Positions 34,948-43,896 of a stretch of 54,984 nucleotides of DNA are shown here, piece after piece. Made by a program: the position numbers and the translations under genes. Positions within the stretch are counted from its first letter, which is position 1, and each line of letters starts with the position of its first letter. The notes below the pieces were generated by a model, which was not told the origin of the DNA, searched no databases, and saw nothing but the letters and a program-made list of their open reading frames with translations. The stretch spans positions 1 to 54,984 of the forward strand of contig CABYHU010000003.1 in assembly GCA_902518715.1 (NCBI GenBank), in the 5' to 3' direction. Origin of the DNA: an uncultured SAR86 cluster bacterium. Its GTDB lineage: Bacteria; Pseudomonadota; Gammaproteobacteria; Magnimaribacterales; D2472.

Positions 34948-35895
34948 ATGTTTCTAAACATCTCGCTCCTTATTATATCCATAGCAACTCTTGTCTTTGG
35001 TGCTGAAAGGTTTGTAGATGCATCTTCTAAAATAGCTAGAAAATTTGGTATTAGTGACTTGTTCGTAGGCTTAACTATTGTTGCTCTTGGTACGTCTGCT
35101 CCTGAAATATTTGTTGCTATTAGCTCTGTTATAAACTCCGTTGAAGCTGTAGCTATTGGAACAATAGTTGGATCAAATATTACCAACATTGCACTTATTT
35201 TTGGCGTATCTTGCTTTGCAATCAATCAAATTAAAAAAAGGTTTTCACTTGAATCTCTCATACCATTCTTACTAAGTTTTCTTTTGTTCTTATTTGCTCT
35301 TAAAGATTTGAAGTTTAGTTTAATTGAAAGTCTAGGATTTATTGCGATCTTGTTCTATTTTCTAGTAATTCTTTCTAAAGAAAGATCGAATGTTATCGAG
35401 GTTGTTTCAGGTAATTCAGATATGCTCAAAAACTTCATAATGCTCCTAACGGGTTTGGTATTGCTTGTAGTTGGTTCAAACTTTGCGGTTATATATGCAG
35501 AAAAGTTTGCTTTGTCTATTGGTATTTCAGAAGTAATAGTTGGTTTGACTATTTTAGCCCTGGGTACAAGTCTTCCTGAACTAGCAGCAACTGTTTCGGC
35601 TATCTTTAAAGGCAAAAATCAAATGGTGATAGGTAATATTATTGGCTCAAATATACTTAATCTAGTAATTATTGTTCCAATCATAGGTTTATTTTCCTCG
35701 GCTGTTATGCCTATTGAATTATGGGAAAGAGATTCATCTCCCCTAATTATATTAACTTTAGCTTTTACTTTGATAATGCTTTTTTTATCAAGAGTGCAAA
35801 TGCCAAAGTATTTAGGGACTCTTCTTGGGTTTGGATTTATAAGTTTCTATATGATTTACGTCTTAAATTTAAGCAATCTAATTAGTATCTTTTAG
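34948..35895 (+). CDS. Calcium/sodium antiporter (CaCA family, YrbG-like)
   Basis: A 315-residue inner-membrane exchanger with about ten helices and two inverted alpha repeats: ALGTSAPEIFVAISSV with GTIVGSNITNIALIFG (about 50-90) and ALGTSLPELAATVSAI with GNIIGSNILNLVII (about 205-245). These hold the acidic residues that bind Ca2+ and Na+. Length fits YrbG (325). The last 18 bases overlap the convergent DUF4345 gene. Confidence 0.92.
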   Translation: MFLNISLLIISIATLVFGAERFVDASSKIARKFGISDLFVGLTIVALGTSAPEIFVAISSVINSVEAVAIGTIVGSNITNIALIFGVSCFAINQIKKRFSLESLIPFLLSFLLFLFALKDLKFSLIESLGFIAILFYFLVILSKERSNVIEVVSGNSDMLKNFIMLLTGLVLLVVGSNFAVIYAEKFALSIGISEVIVGLTILALGTSLPELAATVSAIFKGKNQMVIGNIIGSNILNLVIIVPIIGLFSSAVMPIELWERDSSPLIILTLAFTLIMLFLSRVQMPKYLGTLLGFGFISFYMIYVLNLSNLISIF

Positions 35896-36312
35896 GACTT
35901 TAATAAAAATTAAGCCAATTGAGAAAACAATAATCTCAAAGATAAGGAAAGTATTAATTTCTGCCGGTAACCCTGCTTGAGAACCAAGCAACATCAGCAA
36001 GAACCGACCAAGAGCTATTGAGCCAACAAGAAAAACAAGTATTTTTATGGAAAATAATCCAACCTTTTCTTTAAAAATGCCTATTAAGAACATCAGGCCA
36101 ATAACAATGTTAATACCGCCATATATTCCTGCAAATTCGGAATACCCAATTGGAGATATAACAGATAAGCCTACAGCTTCATAAAAAGAAGGTAGCTCTA
36201 AACCAAGGGCATCCTGAGCTGGAGCAATAATTGCCCATAAACCTATTGGCAGATATACGGCTGCCATCAAAAGTAAAAAGATTATCAAGCTTATACGTTT
36301 AAGAATTTCCAT
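35878..36312 (-). CDS. DUF4345-like membrane protein
   Basis: A 144-residue protein with four hydrophobic segments (about 8-30, 62-82, 88-110, 118-138). The motif SEFAGIYGGINIVIGLMFL after the first loop is characteristic of DUF4345 proteins. Function unknown. It is transcribed with the upstream membrane gene (gap of 4 bases). The protein at 43431-43811 has the same topology and is likely a distant paralogue. Confidence 0.65.
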   Translation of the reverse strand: MEILKRISLIIFLLLMAAVYLPIGLWAIIAPAQDALGLELPSFYEAVGLSVISPIGYSEFAGIYGGINIVIGLMFLIGIFKEKVGLFSIKILVFLVGSIALGRFLLMLLGSQAGLPAEINTFLIFEIIVFSIGLIFIKVLKDTN

Positions 36313-36316
36313 TAAA

Positions 36317-36724
36317 TTAAAACGTATCCATTCTTATTTCTTTTTTTCTCTTCGAATGACTTAGTCTAACGAAAAGAGTTACAAAAATTGAGACTGCAAA
36401 CATACCTATTCCAGGTATACCAAATTTATATGGTCTATCAATAAAAAGAAGTGCTTGAGTAAGAGTAAAGAATAAAAGTATTAAAAATACAGGCCAAAGA
36501 GTAGTGGTCGGATTTTTTCCAAGAAAGTGTCTTAATATAAAATAACATGCTGTCATATAAAAAGCTGGCTGAATAGTCCTCGTCCTCCACTCAGCCATCA
36601 CCATCGGATCTAATTCAGTTCCAGGAAAAACTACAACTAAATGATTGGCAAACATAAAAAGACCAGACATAATTAGTAAGAAGGTAAATAAACAAAATAA
36701 CACTAATTTCTCAACAATATTCAT
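36317..36724 (-). CDS. Four-helix membrane protein, unknown
   Basis: A 135-residue protein with hydrophobic segments at about 7-32, 55-66, 76-95 and 101-118 and a basic C-terminus (SKRKKE). A conserved-looking loop TRTIQPAFYMTACYF follows the first helix. No family recognised with certainty. Its start codon lies on the same bases as that of the divergent thioredoxin gene (CATG at 36722-36725), so unless it starts at a later codon (for example ATG at residue 19) each gene's ribosome site lies inside the other's coding frame. Confidence 0.6.
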   Translation of the reverse strand: MNIVEKLVLFCLFTFLLIMSGLFMFANHLVVVFPGTELDPMVMAEWRTRTIQPAFYMTACYFILRHFLGKNPTTTLWPVFLILLFFTLTQALLFIDRPYKFGIPGIGMFAVSIFVTLFVRLSHSKRKKEIRMDTF

Positions 36725-37220
36725 GAATCTTAAAAACAGTTTTTTATCATTTTACTTAGTTTTAGTATCATTTCCTATTATGTCAACAAATATCATTGTG
36801 CCAAATGAAGAAATCTTAGAAAAGCCATTCCCTCTTCCTTATGAAAGAGTTAATTTAAGTGAGGAGGACTTGAGAAATTTCATTGATAATACTATCAACA
36901 ATAAAAAACAGCCTGTAGTTATTTTTGGTGCCAATTGGTGCCCAGACTGCAGGATCCTCAGTGCTGTTTTAGATCTTAAAACTGTCAATGAATATATTAA
37001 TGATAACTTTGAAATTCTCTATATCGACTTAGGAAGATATGATATCAATATGTCATTGATGGAATCTTTCGATATTATGCCTCAACAAGGCATTCCTAGA
37101 GTCGTTATTCTCAATAAAGATAAAGAGGTCCTAAATATTAAGGATACTGGTGAATGGACAACAGCAAGATCAAGAACGAAACAAGAAATCTTCAATTACT
37201 TCCAAAAATATAAGGAATAA
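36723..37220 (+). CDS. Exported thioredoxin-family protein
   Basis: A 165-residue protein with an N-terminal signal/anchor (about 7-24, SFYLVLVSFPIMS) and a thioredoxin domain holding the active site NWCPDC in FGANWCPDCRIL at about 82-87 and a cis-Pro region QQGIPRVVI. A periplasmic thiol reductase or oxidase role is expected. The ATG at 36723 gives a clean signal sequence; the frame extends 26 codons upstream within the divergent gene. It ends at a bidirectional terminator shared with the TonB receptor. Confidence 0.82.
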   Translation: MNLKNSFLSFYLVLVSFPIMSTNIIVPNEEILEKPFPLPYERVNLSEEDLRNFIDNTINNKKQPVVIFGANWCPDCRILSAVLDLKTVNEYINDNFEILYIDLGRYDINMSLMESFDIMPQQGIPRVVILNKDKEVLNIKDTGEWTTARSRTKQEIFNYFQKYKE

Positions 37221-37248
37221 AAAAAGCCAGGTAAAAACCTGGCTTTTT
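37221..37248. terminator. Bidirectional rho-independent terminator
   Basis: AAAAAGCCAGGT and ACCTGGCTTTTT form a 12-bp stem with a four-base loop, with A run on one side and T run on the other. It lies between the convergent thioredoxin and TonB-receptor genes and can stop both. Confidence 0.92.
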
Positions 37249-37264
37249 CAAGTTAAATATAAAC

Positions 37265-39598
37265 TTAATATCTGTAGGTATATCTCAATGAAACACTTCT
37301 TGGTGGAATCCATTGAAGATAGTTTCTAGGTCTCCATCCAGGACTATTAGCAGAGAACTTAAATGCCTCAGCTCTGTTATCCATTAAGTTATCAACACTT
37401 AGTTGAAGTGTAGAGTTCTCATTCAGTTCAACTCCCCAATTAAGATTAAACTTTTCATAAGCTGGAGACATTTGATCTTCAGATTGACCAAAAGTAGCAT
37501 AACTTTCACCATAATAAAGGTAATCTAGCCTTGCATAAGCTGGTTTTGAACCCATTGCATAATCATAAGAGAAACCAACATTGTATTGCTCTTCAACTGT
37601 TCCAGGTAAGCTGTCACCAGCAGAAGCACCAAAACTTGGCATATCAATCGTTGTCTCAGCAGTCATGAATGATCCTGCAAAGTCCATATATAGACCATCA
37701 GCAATTTCTACATCAAAGTCAATTTCAACACCCTTGGTTTCAGCCTCACCACCATTAGCTTGGAAACTCCATCCACAAGCTGGAGCAATTCCTATTTGGA
37801 TATCAACCCAATCAATTAGGAAGTATGTAGCATTAAAGTTAAAAGAATCACCCCTTGCTTTTATACCAAACTCGGTATTTTCAGCTTTGTCAGAGGTATA
37901 TCTTCTTTGGAAATTAGAAGCCTCAGGATCGCCAGCACAAAATGGTGGCAATGCTGAATTGTTTCCTCCAGGTCTATACCCGGCTGATGAAACTGCAAAT
38001 AATGTTAAATCTTCATTTGGCATATATGACGCTGTTAACTTAGGTCTTGTATCAGCCTCAGAACCTGACTCCTCATTACAAGTTGTTCCCTCAGTAGCAG
38101 TCCCGTCACAACCATTTCCTGAATAGAAAATACCAAAGTCTGAGGATTTATAACCATCAGAAATTTCATAGTCTCTTAAACCGGCAGTAAATTTCCACTT
38201 ATCAAGGTTTAAAGCAACTTCTCCATACATTGCCTTTTCTTCAGAGTAACTATAATAAGTATAGCTTCCATAGTAAAAATATGGACTTGCATCATCTCCA
38301 CAATAAGGCGGACAATATGCTGCACCATCATATCCATCTGGGACCATAAATTGAATGTAATCCCATGCTTCAGCACTTAAAAGTGCTTGATTTTCCACAA
38401 TCGAATTAGGATCTGCATTATCCTCAAAATCATAAAGCCCTACTGTCCATTCAATCATTCCAGGATTGGAGCTAAGTCTTAGCTCAGTAATTTCTGTTTC
38501 GCTATCTGAAGTAACTATTAGTGGAGCTGGATAAAGGTCATCAGTATCAATCCTTGACCACTCAGTTTCACTATCCTCATCGTAATCTCTGTACATAGTT
38601 GTAAGAGTTGCAGAACCCCAATCAAATCCAACTTCAGTAGTGGAAGATAATGTTGATAAGACAACGTTATGAATTTCGTCTGTAACTTCTGCAAAAGAGA
38701 AAAGAGGATGGTAGTCTGATAAATCTCTACCATACTCAGCTGCTAAAGCAGTTAATCTAGTGCAAGAGCTACCGTAATAAAAAGCTGTACTAGTATTACA
38801 ATTTGGATCATAAATATCAGCTGTTCCAGGCTTATCTCCATTACCTTTTTCTTTCATACCTTCATCAAAACGATCGCTAACTGTATATCTAACCATGCTG
38901 TTAATATTTCCATCATGAATTGGGGAATCATCCCTTTCAAAACCAACTGTAATGGAATATCTTTCATCATCTTGATCACCAACATCTTTGTTTTGAGTAA
39001 TGATATTTTCGTAAATACCTGGATCTAGAGATTGTGAATAAGTTGCTCTTATTGCAAATAGATCATTTAAGGGTACATTCACCATAGCGTTATAGTTAAC
39101 AATTGCATTTCCTGCAAAACGCTTTTTTCCATACTCCACTGAATATGCATAATCAAAACCTGAAAGATCAGGTTTCTTTGTTATATATCTAATGGTCCCA
39201 CCAATTGCATTTGAACCATAAAGAGTTCCCTGAGGACCTCTTAGAACTTCAATTCTATCAATATCCCAAATGTTCATTGTTGTTCCAGGAATTTCATCAA
39301 TATATGTAGATGTTGTGCCAGAAGATCTTTGAGCTGAACTGGTATTTAATCCTCTAAAAGAGTAATACCTAGAACCCCCAGGTGTCGTGACACCAGCAAG
39401 AGTCCTTAAAAAATCTTCTGGAGTTGTGATACCTCTTTCCTCAATATCAATATCAGTTATTACCGAAATATTCATTGGTATTTCCTGAACGGTTTCTTCT
39501 TTTTTGTTTGCAGTTACGATCACTTCTTCTACATCAGCTTGTATAAAAGCAAATGGTGTTAAAAATGCCATAAAAGCAATTTTTCTTAGAAAATGCAT
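37265..39598 (-). CDS. TonB-dependent outer-membrane receptor
   Basis: A 777-residue receptor for active uptake across the outer membrane. It has a signal peptide (1-21), the TonB box EEVIVTA at 24-30, the plug domain with DRIEVLRGPQGTLYGSNAIGGTIRYITKKP-type segment at about 115-140, and a 22-strand barrel ending in the aromatic TYRY. No N-terminal signalling domain is present, so it is not a FecA-type transducer. The ATG at 39598 has GGGG upstream; the frame extends 14 codons further. The ligand is unknown, but the adjacent MFS-P450 cluster suggests a lipid or hydrophobic substrate rather than iron. Confidence 0.93.
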   Translation of the reverse strand: MHFLRKIAFMAFLTPFAFIQADVEEVIVTANKKEETVQEIPMNISVITDIDIEERGITTPEDFLRTLAGVTTPGGSRYYSFRGLNTSSAQRSSGTTSTYIDEIPGTTMNIWDIDRIEVLRGPQGTLYGSNAIGGTIRYITKKPDLSGFDYAYSVEYGKKRFAGNAIVNYNAMVNVPLNDLFAIRATYSQSLDPGIYENIITQNKDVGDQDDERYSITVGFERDDSPIHDGNINSMVRYTVSDRFDEGMKEKGNGDKPGTADIYDPNCNTSTAFYYGSSCTRLTALAAEYGRDLSDYHPLFSFAEVTDEIHNVVLSTLSSTTEVGFDWGSATLTTMYRDYDEDSETEWSRIDTDDLYPAPLIVTSDSETEITELRLSSNPGMIEWTVGLYDFEDNADPNSIVENQALLSAEAWDYIQFMVPDGYDGAAYCPPYCGDDASPYFYYGSYTYYSYSEEKAMYGEVALNLDKWKFTAGLRDYEISDGYKSSDFGIFYSGNGCDGTATEGTTCNEESGSEADTRPKLTASYMPNEDLTLFAVSSAGYRPGGNNSALPPFCAGDPEASNFQRRYTSDKAENTEFGIKARGDSFNFNATYFLIDWVDIQIGIAPACGWSFQANGGEAETKGVEIDFDVEIADGLYMDFAGSFMTAETTIDMPSFGASAGDSLPGTVEEQYNVGFSYDYAMGSKPAYARLDYLYYGESYATFGQSEDQMSPAYEKFNLNWGVELNENSTLQLSVDNLMDNRAEAFKFSANSPGWRPRNYLQWIPPRSVSLRYTYRY

Positions 39599-39630
39599 AT
39601 TTTTTCCCCTAAAAATAAATTTATTCCTTA

Positions 39631-39639
39631 AATATAGCA
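39631..39639 (-). promoter_or_regulatory. Extended -10 promoter of the TonB receptor
   Basis: Minus strand TGCTATATT is an extended -10 (TGn plus TATATT), about 33 bases upstream of the receptor ATG. No clear -35 is visible, as is common for extended -10 promoters. Confidence 0.45.
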
Positions 39640-39698
39640 CTAAAAATGTATAAAAAGAATGTTTTTTAGTCCTGAAAGTATTGTTTTAAAAGGTTTTT

Positions 39699-40955
39699 TT
39701 ATTCAAATTGCTTTTGATCGCTAGCAAAAAATAGATAAATTAGTCCGCCAATCACAATTAAACTGGCAGCAATATGAAAAACTAGGGTCCATGAGTTAGT
39801 GATATCTAGAACATAACCAGAAACAGCATTCCCTACAACTCCCGCAATCATGCCAAAAGTTGATGCAATGCCAACAAGAGTTCCTGTTGTGCTAGGTCCA
39901 ATATCTGCATGATTGACACCAAATCCTCCTGCTGCAGCTCCTGTAAATAGATTTGTAATACAAATCAAAATTATTATGATCATGATTGATTCAAAAAATG
40001 GGATCATGAAAAGACAAATTGCTGATCCAAAGAATCCTATTGAATTCAATATCTTCCTTACTTTAATTACTCTCATACCACCTTTTATTAAGCTATCTGC
40101 AAGATAGCCTCCGGCATTAAGAGCAATTACCGAAATAATGCTTGGGATAATAATAAGAATTACAAAGGTACTTGATTCAAGCTCTATCCCTAACTCATTA
40201 TCAATAAATTTTGGTAAAAACGATAAAAAAACAAACAAACTCCAGTTGTTTGCGAAGGTTGCTGCAACTATCGCTAAGAAAGGTTTATTAACAAGTAATT
40301 CTCTCAAAGGAATCTTTTTTGCGGGCTCGGATGATGGGGCATTCTCTTGAATATAAGCTAGCTCTTCTGCAGTAATTCTTTGATGATCGCTTGGATATGA
40401 AGTTACATTTCTGTACCAGAAAATAAACCACACTAGGCCAACTACACCAAATATATAAAATGCCCACTCCCAGCCCATTGCAATAATTATCATTTGCGTA
40501 CCTATATAGCCAATAATAGTCCCGATAGATATTCCGCTATTGGTAAAGGCTATAGCTCTTGTTCTCTCATTAAAGGGAATCCATCTTGCATATAAGCTAT
40601 GCCATGCAGGAAATGTAACTCCCTCTCCAATACCCATTAAGACTCTTATTAAAAAAAGAGCAAAAAAACTATTATGAGCAGCTAGTGGAGTGAGGATCGT
40701 AAAAATTGACCATAAAACAACGCCCCATCCTAAAACACGCTTTCCTCCAAACTTATCAGATAAATATCCGCCCAAAGCCATTGTGAGCATATATCCCAAA
40801 TAAAAAGAAGAAAAAATAAAGCCAACTTGGGAATCACTCCATCCAAACTGTTCTTGCATAGGAATAATTGCCACAGAGATATTAACCCTATCTATGTAAC
40901 AAATAATTACTGCAAGGGTTGAATATCCGATAAGGTTAATTCTTTGAGGGATCAT
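39699..40955 (-). CDS. MFS transporter, anion:cation symporter type
   Basis: A 418-residue permease with twelve hydrophobic segments. The motifs CYIDRVNISVAIIPM in helix 1, GGYLSDKFGGKRVLGWG between helices 2 and 3 and RVLMGIGEGVTFPAWHSLYARWIP in helix 4 define the ACS/SLC17-like branch that imports organic acids or sugar acids. It follows the P450 gene by 2 bases, and is the last gene of a tight minus-strand cluster. It may import the compound that the P450 acts on (inference). Confidence 0.9.
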   Translation of the reverse strand: MIPQRINLIGYSTLAVIICYIDRVNISVAIIPMQEQFGWSDSQVGFIFSSFYLGYMLTMALGGYLSDKFGGKRVLGWGVVLWSIFTILTPLAAHNSFFALFLIRVLMGIGEGVTFPAWHSLYARWIPFNERTRAIAFTNSGISIGTIIGYIGTQMIIIAMGWEWAFYIFGVVGLVWFIFWYRNVTSYPSDHQRITAEELAYIQENAPSSEPAKKIPLRELLVNKPFLAIVAATFANNWSLFVFLSFLPKFIDNELGIELESSTFVILIIIPSIISVIALNAGGYLADSLIKGGMRVIKVRKILNSIGFFGSAICLFMIPFFESIMIIIILICITNLFTGAAAGGFGVNHADIGPSTTGTLVGIASTFGMIAGVVGNAVSGYVLDITNSWTLVFHIAASLIVIGGLIYLFFASDQKQFE

Positions 40956-40957
40956 TC

Positions 40958-42319
40958 CTAAGATTTAGGTGAGAATTTTATAGGCATTTCTTGGATAGCA
41001 TGCACAAAGTTATTCGGTGCTACTTTCCATTCACCATTCATCTCAAAGTCAGGAAACCTTGCTAAAAACTGAGAATAAAATTCTTTTAGCTGCATTAATG
41101 CAACCGGCTTACCTAAACAAGTATGTCTTCCTATACCAAAAGCTAGATGCTTATCAGCGTTTTCTCTTAGAATATTAAATCTATCGGGATCATCAAAGAT
41201 TTCAGGATCTCTGTTTGCGGCACCATACCACAGTGCAATTTTTTCATAGGGTCCAATTCTTTGCCCATTTATTTCTGTCTCTTCAAGCGAGGTTCTTCGC
41301 ATATGAATTACTGGAGAAACACATCTAACAGTTTCATTAATAAAATTAGGAAGATAGTCAGGATTATTTATTAAAAGTTCCTTTTGATCTTGATTATCAT
41401 GAAGTAACTTAATACCTCCACTCATAGTGTTTCTTGTTGTATCGTTGCCTGCAAAGACTATTAAGAGCCAAGAACCATCAAGGAATTCTTGAGTGAGTTC
41501 CTCACCTTCAATTTTTGCATTTGCAATTGCGCTTAAAAGATCATTTTCAGGATTTTTTCTCTTTTTAAGAAGAATATGTTTTCCATAATCAAACATTTCA
41601 TCAACCATTGAATTAAAAAGCTCAATCATCGCTGGATCAGGCGATGAATCAGTGATGCCTTCATTTTGTTGTTTGATTTGTTCAACTGCAAAATATTGAG
41701 CTAACTCTAAAAACTCCATCCATGAAACAAGTTTCTGTCTGTCAGCTTCAGGAATTCCTAAGATCTCAGATAAAGTATAAATTGGAAGTTGCTGAGAAAC
41801 CTCTTTCACCAAGTTACATTCTCCCATTGGAGCAATTTGATCTAAGAGTTGCCCCACCTTTATATTAACTTTCTTTCCTAAGTCCTCAACGTACCCAGGT
41901 TTAAAGAAAGGCATGTGTTCTTTTCTAAGACCTAAATGCATTTCACCATCAAGATTAAGCATATGATCAATAGTTGATTTGAAAAGCTTTGGGTGTCTGT
42001 TTTCTTCTGTACCAAGTGTTAAAAGGTTGCCAGTAGCATATTGAGAAGAAAATATTTTAGGATTCATGGATACATGCTTGATATCTTCATGCCTAGTTAA
42101 TACCCAATATCCAGGCTCTGGATCTGTAGGCATAGGGTCATGAAAATATATAGGCGCGTTGTCTCTTAACTCCTTATAAAAATCTACTGGCTGGCCCTTG
42201 GTAAAAAGGTCTAAATCATTGAGGGATCTTTCAGCCTTATAGGAAGACTTCTTTGAATAAGCAGGTTCATTAATCTTATGATCGAGAACTTCATCTGATA
42301 AAACATATCCCGAGCTCAT
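40958..42319 (-). CDS. Cytochrome P450
   Basis: A 453-residue soluble haem monooxygenase. Seen: I-helix AGNDTT at 290-295, ExxR as ETVR at 329-332, and the haem loop FGIGRHTCLG with Cys401. The set of motifs and size fit bacterial class I P450s, with resemblance to lipid/steroid hydroxylases such as CYP125/142 by motif style, not proven. No ferredoxin or reductase gene is near, so electrons must come from elsewhere. It is flanked by an MFS permease (2-base gap) and a methyltransferase (3-base gap). Confidence 0.94.
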   Translation of the reverse strand: MSSGYVLSDEVLDHKINEPAYSKKSSYKAERSLNDLDLFTKGQPVDFYKELRDNAPIYFHDPMPTDPEPGYWVLTRHEDIKHVSMNPKIFSSQYATGNLLTLGTEENRHPKLFKSTIDHMLNLDGEMHLGLRKEHMPFFKPGYVEDLGKKVNIKVGQLLDQIAPMGECNLVKEVSQQLPIYTLSEILGIPEADRQKLVSWMEFLELAQYFAVEQIKQQNEGITDSSPDPAMIELFNSMVDEMFDYGKHILLKKRKNPENDLLSAIANAKIEGEELTQEFLDGSWLLIVFAGNDTTRNTMSGGIKLLHDNQDQKELLINNPDYLPNFINETVRCVSPVIHMRRTSLEETEINGQRIGPYEKIALWYGAANRDPEIFDDPDRFNILRENADKHLAFGIGRHTCLGKPVALMQLKEFYSQFLARFPDFEMNGEWKVAPNNFVHAIQEMPIKFSPKS

Positions 42320-42322
42320 TTT

Positions 42323-42766
42323 TTATAACCACCTTCTAACTTTTGAGCAATAATCTTCCCAGTCAGTAAATTTTTCTTGCATTGCGCGCTCTTCAGGCAT
42401 TATTTGGAAAAAAGTTATATAAAGCACGAACAGAACTACTAAACAAATTGTAAGCTTAGCGCCAAAGATTAATCCAAAACCTATTAACATTATGCTCATT
42501 CCTAGATACATTGGATTACGGGTATATTTGAAGGGACCTATGATGGCAAGTTTTGAAGCTTGCGAAGGTTGCATTGGGTTAATAGTAGTTTCTAGCTGCT
42601 TAAAGACCCTGGCAGCTGAAATCAAAATCGACAAACCTCCAATAATTATTAAAACTCCAAGAGGTGTTTGATATTCAAAACTAAAAGGTTCGACAAGCCT
42701 ATTTGAAAAAGCTATTAAGAAAATAAAGATAAGAGTGACTATTGGCGGAGGTATTTTTGTTTCCAT
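42323..42766 (-). CDS. Isoprenylcysteine carboxyl methyltransferase-family membrane protein
   Basis: A 147-residue protein with four membrane segments and the SAM-binding signature of the ICMT/PEMT family: GPFKYTRNPMYLGM at about 75-88, followed by EERAMQEKF and the C-terminal YCSKVRRW. In bacteria such proteins methylate isoprenoid or phospholipid-like substrates, but targets are rarely known. It is the first gene of the methyltransferase-P450-permease unit. Confidence 0.85.
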   Translation of the reverse strand: METKIPPPIVTLIFIFLIAFSNRLVEPFSFEYQTPLGVLIIIGGLSILISAARVFKQLETTINPMQPSQASKLAIIGPFKYTRNPMYLGMSIMLIGFGLIFGAKLTICLVVLFVLYITFFQIMPEERAMQEKFTDWEDYCSKVRRWL

Positions 42767-42806
42767 GAAAAAATTATATCAATCAATAGCTAAAATGCTA
42801 ATAAGC

Positions 42807-43427
42807 TTATCCTGCTGGAGTAGTGGTTGAAGCTGCGGCTGCTTCATCTTCAAGTTGTTGATTCAATGAAGAAATTGAAGAAACAAAAGAAACTCCATTA
42901 CCAAGGTATGCTGTGACACCATTGACATTAAATTTTTTAGTAAGCTCATGATCTATCTCACTTTGGCCAGATGCAATATCAATTTTTCTTATTTCTTTGT
43001 TAGAAAAGGCTATCAAAGTCTCACCAACATAAATAATCTCAAATTTTTCAAAGGAAAAAAGTTTCTTTTGCTTTATGCTTTTCTTATAAATTATTCTTCC
43101 TGTCTCACAACAAAGTTTTGTGAAATCCACTGCCCCAGATTTAAAAATTAAATCCTTTCCGATAAAGATTGGCTGAAAATAAATATTCCAACCACACAGA
43201 AAATCATAACGATATCTCCACAATAAATTACCTGAACTTTCACTTAAACAACTTATGTTTTTTGTGCCTGCCCAATTTTGGTGGATTACAAGAAGAAAAT
43301 CCTCATACTGAGCTATGGCTTTTGGGGTTTGTCCGTGAGGTAAATCTGCAACCCACAAAGACTCATGAGTATCCAAATTGTACTTTACGACAGAATTTTT
43401 CTTTCCAAAAATTCCTATTTTTTCCAT
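42807..43427 (-). CDS. Short PQQ-like beta-propeller protein
   Basis: A 206-residue protein with repeated blades of the PQQ type, such as YNLDTHESLWVADLP, LSESSGNLLWRYRYDF and CCETGRIIYKK. Three or four blades are visible where a closed propeller has seven or eight, so it may oligomerise or be a remnant of a longer gene. There is no signal peptide, and the C-terminal 20 residues are Ala/Thr-rich (EAAAASTTTPAG). It follows the upstream membrane gene with a 3-base gap. Confidence 0.6.
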   Translation of the reverse strand: MEKIGIFGKKNSVVKYNLDTHESLWVADLPHGQTPKAIAQYEDFLLVIHQNWAGTKNISCLSESSGNLLWRYRYDFLCGWNIYFQPIFIGKDLIFKSGAVDFTKLCCETGRIIYKKSIKQKKLFSFEKFEIIYVGETLIAFSNKEIRKIDIASGQSEIDHELTKKFNVNGVTAYLGNGVSFVSSISSLNQQLEDEAAAASTTTPAG

Positions 43428-43430
43428 TGG

Positions 43431-43811
43431 TTAGGAAAAACTGTTTTCTTTTCGTTTAACTAAAAAGAGCAAAAATCCTGCTAATACCAATTCGACTAAG
43501 ATTTTGTCCGTTGATAAAGCTGCATCATGAAATACAAATGCAATCAATCTTGAAACAGCTGCAAAGCCAAATAAAGCAATTGGTGTATACAACCAAACTC
43601 TATCCTTTTTGACAGCTGCACAAAGGGTGAAAACACCAACAGCAAGAAAGAAACTTGCAAGATCTCCAATTTGCGTACTGAGGCCGTGACCAGAGAGCAA
43701 GCTCATACCTAAACCTGCTGCAGCTGAAGTTGGATTAACCAACCACTGAAGGCCCATCAATAAGAAAAGAAAACCTATCACATAAGTAAGAATATTAAAT
43801 AATTTGTCCAT
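43431..43811 (-). CDS. Small membrane protein (DUF4345-like topology)
   Basis: A 126-residue protein with four hydrophobic segments (about 5-25, 45-64, 72-92, 100-118). The pattern VNPTSAAAGLG, IGDLASFFLAVGVFTL and AAVSRLIAFVFHD resembles DUF4345 proteins and the product of 35878-36312, but the match is by topology and a few positions only. It is divergent from the sigma factor gene across 85 bases. Confidence 0.6.
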   Translation of the reverse strand: MDKLFNILTYVIGFLFLLMGLQWLVNPTSAAAGLGMSLLSGHGLSTQIGDLASFFLAVGVFTLCAAVKKDRVWLYTPIALFGFAAVSRLIAFVFHDAALSTDKILVELVLAGFLLFLVKRKENSFS

Positions 43812-43839
43812 TCAATAATTATAAAACAATAAAAAAATT

Positions 43840-43868
43840 TGTAACATTTTACTTTCTATCGCGTCTAA
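43840..43868 (+). promoter_or_regulatory. ECF-type promoter of the sigma/anti-sigma operon
   Basis: TGTAAC (43840-43845), a 16-base spacer and CGTCTAA (43862-43868). AAAAAATTT directly precedes the -35. An AAC-containing -35 with a CGTC -10 is the usual ECF promoter form. The same block occurs at 45147, upstream of the next gene, so the sigma factor probably reads both. Confidence 0.7.
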
Positions 43869-43896
43869 GAGAAAAAGAAAAAATATTTATAAGAAT

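Noticed and set aside
37581-38126. 181-codon open frame antisense to the TonB receptor
   Set aside because: The opposite strand is a clear receptor barrel with signal peptide, TonB box and aromatic C-terminus; the antisense frame has no recognisable features or ribosome site.
42807-43427. Short propeller gene as a pseudogene fragment
   Set aside because: The frame is clean with its own start and a normal 3-base gap to its neighbour, so it may be a real short protein; kept as a low-confidence CDS.
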